From the NCBI GenBank assembly GCA_910584395.1, contig CAJUAS010000009.1:1-44847 (forward strand): a stretch of DNA of 44,847 bases, in the 5' to 3' direction. The number at the start of each line of letters is the position of its first letter. Within the stretch, counting starts at the first letter, position 1. The DNA is from an uncultured Oscillospiraceae bacterium. GTDB taxonomy: Bacteria > Bacillota > Clostridia > Oscillospirales > Oscillospiraceae. The translations under genes were made by a program, and so were the position numbers. Shown one piece after another: positions 38,553 through 44,847 of the stretch. The notes beneath the pieces were generated by a model. It was not told where the DNA came from. It did no database searches and worked only from the letters and a program-made list of their open reading frames with translations.

Positions 38553-39928
38553 CTTCCTTCACCTCCCTTCAGTTCCTCCAGCTCCCGCACGCCCCAGCCG
38601 ACCCGCTTGATGTTCACCAGATCCATCGGGCCGATGTTATTGGAGCTTGACGAGCCGCCCACTGCGCCGCACCCCAGCGTCATGGCGGGAAACAGGTTGG
38701 TGGTCGCCCCGATCCCCCCCAGAGAAGCGGGGGTGTTTACCAAAATGCGGGAAGCCGGCACTGCCCGGGCGAATTTCTCTACCACGCCTTCCTCCTTGGC
38801 ATGGATGGCAAAGGTATGCCCTGCACCCTCATGGCGCAGGATCTCCACGCATCGCGCCAACGCCTTGTCCTCGTCGCTCTCCACATAGTATGCCAGAATC
38901 AGCCCCAACTTTTCATTGGAGAAGGGATGGCCCTTGCCTACGCCGTCCTCCGGCGCTAACAGCACCCGCACCGTGGGCGCAATACCGCTCAACCCCGCCA
39001 GACGGCAAAGCTCCGCCACGCTTTTGCCCACAATGGCCGGGTTCATCGTCCCGTTGCCCCGCAGGATAAAGCCCGCCAACGTATCCCGCTGATCTTTGGT
39101 GAGGAAATATCCCCCCTGCCGCTCAAACTCCGCTTTTACCTTCGGCGCAAAGGCCACCGTAGTCACCACCGACTGCTCGCTGGCGCAGATCGTGCCGTTG
39201 TCGAAGGTCTTGGAGTCCAGCACCCGCTTCACCGCCTGCTCCAGATCGCAGCTCTCGTGGAAATAGGCCGGGCCGTTCCCTGCGCCCACACCGATGGCAG
39301 GCGTGCCGGAGGAATAGGCCGCGCGCACCATTCCCCCGCCGCCAGTGGCCAGAATGAGCTTGGTGTCTCTGTGGCTCATCAGCTCCTTCGTGCCCTCCAG
39401 CGTGGGCGTCTGGATCACCGTCACCGCGTCCTTGGGCCCGCCGGCCTCCTCCACCGCTTTCGCCGCCAGCCGGGCGGCGTGGACGATGCAGGAAAGGGCG
39501 TTGGGGTGGGGAGAAAACACCACAGGATTGCCCGCTTTCAGGGCGATCATCGCCTTGTAAAGCACCGTTGAGGTGGGGTTGGTAGACGGCACCAACGCCG
39601 CCACCACGCCCACAGGCACACCGAAGTCCCACGTCTTTTCTTGGTCATTTTTTGCCAACAGCCCGACTACCTTTTGATCCTTGATGGCGTCATAGATCTG
39701 GTTGGCGGCAAAGAGGTTTTTGATGGTCTTGTGTTCCGCCACGCCAAATCCGGTCTCGTTCACCGCCTCTTCGGCCAGCTCCCGCGCGTGTTCCCGTCCC
39801 GTGCGGGCCACCGCTGCCACCAGCTTGTCCAGCTCCGCCTGCTCCATGACCGCCAAGATCTCTCCTGCCGCCTTGGCCTTTTGAATACATTCCCGCGCCT
39901 CCTGAATGGAGGTCAAGTCCTTGTCCAT
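38477..39928 (-). CDS. eutE: Acetaldehyde dehydrogenase (CoA-acylating), microcompartment type
   Basis: Oxidises acetaldehyde to acetyl-CoA with NAD inside the microcompartment. The 483-residue protein has the catalytic Cys248 in NGTICASEQSVV, the cofactor region GVPVGVVAALVPSTNPTST and LATGGGGMVRAA. After a Gly-rich linker it ends in the amphipathic helix ISQKELTWIIAEALRQLR. This looks like a C-terminal encapsulation peptide, whereas enteric EutE carries its peptide at the N-terminus. It lies 5 bases after eutL. Confidence 0.95.
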   Translation of the reverse strand: MDKDLTSIQEARECIQKAKAAGEILAVMEQAELDKLVAAVARTGREHARELAEEAVNETGFGVAEHKTIKNLFAANQIYDAIKDQKVVGLLAKNDQEKTWDFGVPVGVVAALVPSTNPTSTVLYKAMIALKAGNPVVFSPHPNALSCIVHAARLAAKAVEEAGGPKDAVTVIQTPTLEGTKELMSHRDTKLILATGGGGMVRAAYSSGTPAIGVGAGNGPAYFHESCDLEQAVKRVLDSKTFDNGTICASEQSVVTTVAFAPKVKAEFERQGGYFLTKDQRDTLAGFILRGNGTMNPAIVGKSVAELCRLAGLSGIAPTVRVLLAPEDGVGKGHPFSNEKLGLILAYYVESDEDKALARCVEILRHEGAGHTFAIHAKEEGVVEKFARAVPASRILVNTPASLGGIGATTNLFPAMTLGCGAVGGSSSSNNIGPMDLVNIKRVGWGVRELEELKGGEGSCSNRQDISQKELTWIIAEALRQLR

Positions 39929-39933
39929 GCCGT

Positions 39934-40587
39934 TTACACCTCCCTTGGTTTTTCCGCGATGTCCCGCACCGCCGCCTCAAAGGCCAGCGCCGCCGCCCGG
40001 CAGGCGGATTGGCTTCCTGTCAGCAGTCCGCCGCCGAAGTTGGTCTCGCTGGGCGGCTCGTAAAGGGCCGTCAGGGTCACATCCGCCGCCTTCATGGCCT
40101 CGTCCAGCCCCACCATCGCCTCCAGCGGCGGCGCAATGAGGTAGGCCAAGGCCTCGCCCTCATGAATCCCCGCTATCTGAGACAGATAGCTTCCTGTCCG
40201 CGACACCGTGTGGGCAAAGTACACCACCGAACCGTCCCCGTTGGCGCTTTGAAAGCCCACGCCGCTCTCCAGAAAGTTCACCGCCGCCTGCAGCCCCGAC
40301 GTGACCTCCGCCGGGTTTGGCCCTGCCAAAATGCCGATGACCTCTCCGGCGTACTTGGTGGAGGCGTTTCCCGCTCCGGCGTACATGCTTTTGGCGTATA
40401 CCACCTCTACCTGCGCTTTCTTCGTCGCCTCATCCAAGGCGCAGTAAGTCGCGTCGTCGCAATCGGTGGTAATGATGCCAATAGAGCGGTGGGCGTCCTG
40501 AAGGCCAAGACGTTCCGCCAGAGCCTCGGACACGTTGGCGATCATCCGCGTCGCCAGAATATTGACTTGGATCACATCTCCCACCAT
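39934..40587 (-). CDS. eutL: Shell protein EutL (trimeric tandem-BMC)
   Basis: A pseudohexameric shell tile with a gated pore; in other species it also binds ethanolamine. The 217-residue protein contains two circularly permuted BMC domains. It has the EutL landmarks VYAKSMYAGAGNASTKYAGE, FQSANGDGSVVYFAHTVSRT, GSYLSQIAGI and a C-terminal PPSETNFGGGLLTGSQSACR. The cysteine and GGGLLTG region suit the gated pore. It lies 4 bases after eutC. Confidence 0.95.
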   Translation of the reverse strand: MVGDVIQVNILATRMIANVSEALAERLGLQDAHRSIGIITTDCDDATYCALDEATKKAQVEVVYAKSMYAGAGNASTKYAGEVIGILAGPNPAEVTSGLQAAVNFLESGVGFQSANGDGSVVYFAHTVSRTGSYLSQIAGIHEGEALAYLIAPPLEAMVGLDEAMKAADVTLTALYEPPSETNFGGGLLTGSQSACRAAALAFEAAVRDIAEKPREV

Positions 40588-40591
40588 GCGC

Positions 40592-41494
40592 TCAGCTCCT
40601 TACCAGCCCCACGCCGGAGGCCTTTTTCTCCAAGATCGTGTGGATCAGCTCGGCGATGTGCGCCCCTGCCTCCACTGCGCCCGTGCCCCCCTTGTGGATG
40701 TTGGACACCACCGTCCGCTTGGATTCGGGCACGCCCAGCCGCGGCTCATAGGTGATATAGGCGGACATGGACTCCGCCGTCACCAGCCCGGGGCGCTCCC
40801 CCACCAGCAGGCAGATGACCTCGCACCCGGTCAGCTCGCCGATGTGGTCTCCTGCACCCACCCGGCAGAACTGGATGAAGGGCACGGTCGTGGTCTCGAT
40901 GCCGTAGTTTTTCAGCCCTGCCTGAATGGCTTTGATACAGTCGGCGGCGTTGGTCTCGATGGCCACGGAGGAAAGCCCGTCCCCCACCGCCAGCACCACC
41001 CGCGGCTTGTTCCCCAGCGTTTTCTTGATGACCGCCTGATTTTCTTCGTCGAACCGCCGTCCCTTATCGGGGCGGGTTAAATATTCGTCCTTGTCCTTGC
41101 AGAGGGTCTTGACAGGCACATAGCCATGCTTGGCGGGATACTCCTCCGCCACCATGGAAAACACCGTGTCCTGCGCGGCGGCGTGGTCGGCCCGAAACCG
41201 AAGGTAGGTGGCGGTCTTGTACCGCGCGCCTGCCCGTCCCACCCCCAACCGCGCCGGGGTGCGGAGTTTTAGGGCCATAAACCCCTCCCGATCCTGCGGA
41301 TGCTCCACCAGATACTGGGTTCGCAGATCCACCTCGGTGATATCGTTCAAGCATCCGTCCTCCACCGCCGCCGCAGGCTTGGAAGTCCCTGCGGCGGCCG
41401 GAGTTCCCGCCGCAGACGCCGGGGTCGCGCCCGCCAGCTCCCGCACCAGCTTTTCCACCGTGGCGCGCAGCATCTCCTCATTCATGGTTTTCAC
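40592..41494 (-). CDS. eutC: Ethanolamine ammonia-lyase small subunit
   Basis: The small subunit of the adenosylcobalamin enzyme that splits ethanolamine to acetaldehyde and ammonia. The 300-residue protein has an Ala/Pro-rich linker (about 18-42) after a short N-terminal helix, MNEEMLRATVEKLVRELAGA. That helix resembles an encapsulation peptide. The catalytic domain follows: DLRTQYLVEHPQDREGF, RVGAGDHIGELTG and LLVGERPGLVTAESMSAYIT. Its start overlaps eutB by 17 bases. Confidence 0.95.
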   Translation of the reverse strand: MKTMNEEMLRATVEKLVRELAGATPASAAGTPAAAGTSKPAAAVEDGCLNDITEVDLRTQYLVEHPQDREGFMALKLRTPARLGVGRAGARYKTATYLRFRADHAAAQDTVFSMVAEEYPAKHGYVPVKTLCKDKDEYLTRPDKGRRFDEENQAVIKKTLGNKPRVVLAVGDGLSSVAIETNAADCIKAIQAGLKNYGIETTTVPFIQFCRVGAGDHIGELTGCEVICLLVGERPGLVTAESMSAYITYEPRLGVPESKRTVVSNIHKGGTGAVEAGAHIAELIHTILEKKASGVGLVRS

Positions 41495-42860
41495 CTCTTC
41501 CCAGTAAGATCGAGCCGTCCCCGGCCCGCTCGGTCAGCCGCCCGTTCCGCACAAAGCCCATCTTTTCCAGCCACGCTTGGAAGGGCGGGATGGCGGTCAG
41601 GCCGAACATCTCTCGCAGCGCCGCCGTCTCCCGAAAGCCTGTGGTCTGGTAGTTCAGCATCACGTCGTCCCCGTGGGGGATGCCCATAAAGTAGTTGCAC
41701 CCCGCCCCGGTGAGCAGCACCGCCAGATCCTCAATATCATTCTGATCCGCCTTCATGTGGTTGGTATAACAGGCGTCGCACCCCATGGGTACGCCGGTGA
41801 GCTTGCCCATGAAGTGATCCTCCAGTCCGGCGCGGATGACCTGCTTGGCGTCGTAGAGATACTCCGGGCCGATAAAGCCCACCACCGTATTCACCAAAAA
41901 GGGCTTATACCGCTTGGCAAAGCCGTAGCACCTGGCCTCCATTACCACCTGATCCGCGCCGTAATGGGCTTCGGAGGACAGCTCGCTGCCCTGCCCGGTC
42001 TCAAAATACATCACATTCGGCCCTTCGGCGGTGCCGTCCCGCAGGGCCAGTGCCTCCGCCTCCTCCAGCGTCTTTCCCGTAAAGCCGAAGGCCTCGTTGC
42101 CTTTTTGACTTCCGGCAATGGACTGGAAGATCAGGTCGGTGGGTGCGCCCCGGCGTACCGCCTCCATCTGGGTGGTCACATGGGCCAGCACGCAGATCTG
42201 GGTGGGGATCTTCCACTTCTCCTTTACCTCGTAAAGCCGCTCCAGAACCCGCTTCACGCTCTCTACGCTGTCGTCCACCGGGTTGAGGCCCAGCACCGCG
42301 TCCCCCGCGCCGAAGGTCAATCCTTCCAGCAAAGAGGCAAGCACCCCGTCGGGGTTGTCGGTGGGGTGGTTGGGCTGCAGGCGGCAGGAGAGCGTTCCCG
42401 GCAGTCCGATGGTGGTGTTGCAGTGGGCGGTCACCGGCATTTTGCGCGCCGCGTAAATGAGGTCGAGGTTGCCCATGAGCTTGGCCACTGCCGCCACCAT
42501 TTCGGAGGTCAGCCCTCTGGAAATGCGGCGGATCTCCCGGCTCTGGTGCTTTTCGTCCAGCAGCCATTCCCGCAGCTCACCCACCGTCCAGTTGCGGATC
42601 TCGCTGTATATTTTCTCGGTCACGTCGTCCTGAATGATACGGGTGACCTCGTCCTCCTCATAGGGCACTGCCGGGTTTTCCCGCAGGTCGCTGAGCAGCA
42701 GTTCAGACAGCACCACCTTGGCCGCCACCCGCTCCTCCGCGCTCTCGGCGGCAATCCCCGCAAGAGTATCCCCCGACTTTTCTTCGTTGGCCTTGGCCAG
42801 CACGTCCTTCACGTCCCGGAATTGATAGACCTTCCCAAACAGCTTGGTTTTGAGTATCAA
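41478..42860 (-). CDS. eutB: Ethanolamine ammonia-lyase large subunit
   Basis: The TIM-barrel subunit that binds ethanolamine and, with EutC, adenosylcobalamin. The 460-residue protein has the normal length. It includes CNTTIGLPGTLSCRLQPNHP, GDAVLGLNPVDDSVESV, FETGQGSELSSEAHYGADQV and MGCDACYTNHMKADQND. It starts 4 bases inside the end of eutA (ATGA overlap). No frameshift or missing core motif is visible. Confidence 0.97.
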   Translation of the reverse strand: MILKTKLFGKVYQFRDVKDVLAKANEEKSGDTLAGIAAESAEERVAAKVVLSELLLSDLRENPAVPYEEDEVTRIIQDDVTEKIYSEIRNWTVGELREWLLDEKHQSREIRRISRGLTSEMVAAVAKLMGNLDLIYAARKMPVTAHCNTTIGLPGTLSCRLQPNHPTDNPDGVLASLLEGLTFGAGDAVLGLNPVDDSVESVKRVLERLYEVKEKWKIPTQICVLAHVTTQMEAVRRGAPTDLIFQSIAGSQKGNEAFGFTGKTLEEAEALALRDGTAEGPNVMYFETGQGSELSSEAHYGADQVVMEARCYGFAKRYKPFLVNTVVGFIGPEYLYDAKQVIRAGLEDHFMGKLTGVPMGCDACYTNHMKADQNDIEDLAVLLTGAGCNYFMGIPHGDDVMLNYQTTGFRETAALREMFGLTAIPPFQAWLEKMGFVRNGRLTERAGDGSILLGRGENHE

Positions 42861-44272
42861 CGTACTCCCTCCTTTGTTTCAAACGCCAAAGTCTTGATCA
42901 CCACCGGCAGCACCGTTCCCCTACAGGCCGGCGCCATCACGTCCATGTAGCTCCCTTGGGCGGCGTGAATGGCGTCCACGCACAGTATTTTTCCGCCGGG
43001 TATCTCTGCTGCCAGCCGTTGGCCAAGCGCCTTGGCCATGTCGGTCTCCACCGCCACCACCAGCGCCTCTCCCCTGTCCGTCAGCGGCTTTGCCCCCGCC
43101 GCGATCTCCCCGGCCAGCGCGCATAGCTCCTCATAGCTGGGGTTTTCCTTCCCCCGCAGGGAGAAACACACCGGGTCTGCGCTCCCTTCCTCTGAGAACA
43201 GGGCCAAACCCCGTGCAATGGCGTCGGACAGGCCGTCCATGCTGTCCAAACGCACCACCGGGAGATTTTTTAGCGGAAAGGACACCCCCTGATAGAAGAT
43301 GGTAGAGCCGGAAAGCTCGGTGGCGTGACTTCCCGCACCCACCACCGTGGCCCGGATCGTCTCTCCCCCCTGAAGCAGTCTTGCGCCCTCCTCCTCAAAC
43401 CGTCGTCGAATGGTTTTTCCAAGGATGGGACCCATGTCTCCGTAGGCAAAGTCGTCCGACCGGGGCGACCAGATACAGTCCGCCACTCCGCCGGAAAAAG
43501 AGAAGCAGGCGGGCTTGACGGTCAGCTCGGCGGTCTTATGGGTGATGAAGTGCTCCAACCACCGCCCCGGCGGCTTCAGCCCTCCCGCCTCCAGCAGAGC
43601 CTCCGCCATGGCGTCGGCCACATCTTGGAGCTTTTCTTTCGCCGCAGGCGACCCCACCGTCAGCTCCGGAAACCCTTGGCGCACCTTTTCCGATACATAA
43701 GCCACCACGCCGTTTTCCACCTTCACCAGCCGCCCGCCCACGTCCAGACAGCCTGTGGACAGGAGTTTCCCCCGGTCAAATAGGGCAAGGTTGGACGTGC
43801 CGCCGCCGATGTCGTAGTGGAGCAGACAGCACCGTTCCTGCTCCGAAAGCTTGTCCGCTCCCGCGCCCCGGGCTGCCAGCACCGACTCCAGATCAGGCCC
43901 GGCGGTGGCCACCACAAAGTCCCCCGCCAATCCCGCCAGAGCGTCCAACACCTCTCTGGCGTTTTCCTTCCGGGCGGTCTCCCCCGTGATGATGACCGCT
44001 CCGGTCTGGAGCATCTCCGGCTTCACCCCCGCAGCCTCGTACTCCCGCTCCACGATCTCCCGGATCTTTGCCCCGTCCAAGCGGGTGTCGGAGATCAAGG
44101 GGGTGAAGTAGACCGGCGAACGGTAGACCACTTCCTTGTCTACGATCTCCACCCGCGGCACGGCAAAGGCCCCCGCGCTGTTTTCCAGCCGCAGCTTGGA
44201 GAGGATGATCTGCGTGGTTGACGTACCCAGATCAATCCCAACTGACAAGAGTTCTCCCTTTACATCATTCAA
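42857..44272 (-). CDS. eutA: Ethanolamine ammonia-lyase reactivating factor EutA
   Basis: An actin/Hsp70-fold ATPase that releases damaged cobalamin from EutBC so the enzyme can be reloaded. The 471-residue protein has the ATP-binding motifs VGIDLGTSTTQIILSKL near residue 11 and HYDIGGGTSNLALFD near 152, plus TVVGAGSHATELSG. It overlaps both neighbours by 4 bases, so its level is tied to eutB. Confidence 0.95.
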   Translation of the reverse strand: MNDVKGELLSVGIDLGTSTTQIILSKLRLENSAGAFAVPRVEIVDKEVVYRSPVYFTPLISDTRLDGAKIREIVEREYEAAGVKPEMLQTGAVIITGETARKENAREVLDALAGLAGDFVVATAGPDLESVLAARGAGADKLSEQERCCLLHYDIGGGTSNLALFDRGKLLSTGCLDVGGRLVKVENGVVAYVSEKVRQGFPELTVGSPAAKEKLQDVADAMAEALLEAGGLKPPGRWLEHFITHKTAELTVKPACFSFSGGVADCIWSPRSDDFAYGDMGPILGKTIRRRFEEEGARLLQGGETIRATVVGAGSHATELSGSTIFYQGVSFPLKNLPVVRLDSMDGLSDAIARGLALFSEEGSADPVCFSLRGKENPSYEELCALAGEIAAGAKPLTDRGEALVVAVETDMAKALGQRLAAEIPGGKILCVDAIHAAQGSYMDVMAPACRGTVLPVVIKTLAFETKEGVR

Positions 44273-44847
44273 CCCACTACCTCCCGGACAATGTGTTCCA
44301 GCTCAAAATCTGTAAAGTCTTTTACATTGCCAGACATACAAAAATCCGATTGAGCATCCTTGGCCACGGTCTTGGCGTCCACCGTCCCATCTAACTTGTC
44401 CGGAAGCCCCAGACGGCGGCAAAGTCGAGTCAATGCGCTGGACAAGGCACGGGGATTGGGGCTGACCCCCATTGCTCCTGCCAAGGCAGCGTACTTTTTG
44501 GCGGTGGCAGGCTCTTTGGCGTTGGCTTCGATGACCTTGGGCAGAAGAAGTCCGTTCACCTTCCCGTGGGGCGCGTGAAGCCGCGCTCCCAACGTGTGGG
44601 CCAGCGCATGGCACACCCCAAGACCCGCCCGGTTAAAGGCCATTCCCGCCAAGGTGGAGCACATCAACAGCTCGCCCCGCGCCTCCAGATCTCCCTCCGC
44701 CGCCGCAGCAATGCGGCGGTAAGCGTGGATGGCCGCGTACTCTGCCAGCGCGTCGGTAAAGTGGTTTGCCCCCTTGGCCACATAAGCCTCTATTGCATGG
44801 GTCAGCACATCCAGCGCGGTGTAGGCGGTGATCTCCTTGGGCACGCC
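44269..44847 (-). CDS. Iron-containing alcohol dehydrogenase, 3' part (runs off the right edge)
   Basis: The C-terminal 192 residues of a group III alcohol dehydrogenase (EutG-like), which would reduce acetaldehyde to ethanol and regenerate NAD. It has the metal-binding helix TALDVLTHAIEAYVAKGAN and the second metal motif GVCHALAHTLGARLHAPHGK. The His residues are those that bind iron. The start lies outside the window. Because it overlaps eutA by 4 bases, it belongs to the eut operon. Whether it carries an encapsulation peptide cannot be seen here. Confidence 0.93.
   Translation of the reverse strand, partial: GVPKEITAYTALDVLTHAIEAYVAKGANHFTDALAEYAAIHAYRRIAAAAEGDLEARGELLMCSTLAGMAFNRAGLGVCHALAHTLGARLHAPHGKVNGLLLPKVIEANAKEPATAKKYAALAGAMGVSPNPRALSSALTRLCRRLGLPDKLDGTVDAKTVAKDAQSDFCMSGNVKDFTDFELEHIVREVVG

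Noticed and set aside
41577..42950. A 457-codon plus-strand open frame opposite eutB
   Set aside because: Entirely antisense to eutB, an intact enzyme gene; composition is that of a complement-strand artefact.
1..44847. tRNA, rRNA or CRISPR arrays
   Set aside because: No cloverleaf-like sequence with a conserved TTCRANYC arm, no rRNA segments and no regularly spaced repeats were seen by eye.

Overview
The window is a GC-rich, gene-dense stretch from an anaerobic, spore-forming Firmicute. It most resembles the Oscillospiraceae (the Flavonifractor / Pseudoflavonifractor / Lawsonibacter type). That placement is an inference from protein style, the sporulation genes spoVM and sipL, the Bacillus-like rsgA-prkC-rlmN-priA gene order, and an ethanolamine microcompartment operon. 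Most genes lie on the minus strand. No rRNA, tRNA or CRISPR array is visible.

Region 1 (1-9000) is mixed housekeeping. It holds the 5' part of gapA, a degenerate histidine-kinase-like protein, an LCP-family wall-polymer ligase, an hslO / methyltransferase / yerC operon, fhs behind a ZTP riboswitch, a small DUF6774-like protein, and a patatin / uridine phosphorylase pair. Region 2 (9000-10900) is a small, AT-richer accessory patch. It holds GGGACGGTT REP-like repeats, a broken secreted-protein gene and an SLH-domain protein without a signal peptide.

Region 3 (10900-24850) is the classical Firmicutes cluster, read right to left: yicC, remA, gmk, rpoZ, priA, def, fmt, rsmB, rlmN, prpC, prkC, rsgA, then a 23-residue spoVM and sipL. 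SpoVM and SipL both act with the coat ATPase SpoIVA, so the cluster ends in a spore-coat module. Genes found at this place in Bacillus (coaBC, rpe, thiN) are absent.

Region 4 (24870-33220) contains the c-di-AMP synthase cdaA with cdaR, followed by three cysteine-rich genes (RseC-like, DUF5685, DnaJ-like). It then has yceD-rpmF and the radical SAM DUF512 - der - plsY group. Region 5 (33260-37211) has malQ, a DUF554 membrane protein, an ATP-grasp protein and a tandem-OB single-strand-binding protein.

Region 6 (37267 to the right edge) is an ethanolamine-utilisation operon, read right to left: alcohol dehydrogenase, eutA, eutB, eutC, eutL, eutE, a BMC-H shell protein and pduL. Ethanolamine is split to acetaldehyde and ammonia by EutBC, with EutA as reactivase. 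EutE makes acetyl-CoA, PduL makes acetyl phosphate, and the dehydrogenase makes ethanol. EutL and the BMC-H protein form the shell.

The most unusual observations are five: the 124-codon in-frame extension upstream of the BMC-H gene, the kinase-like protein lacking its phosphoacceptor His and G1-box Asp, the cysteine-rich trio after cdaAR, the REP-associated gene wreckage, and the unannotated-size spoVM.
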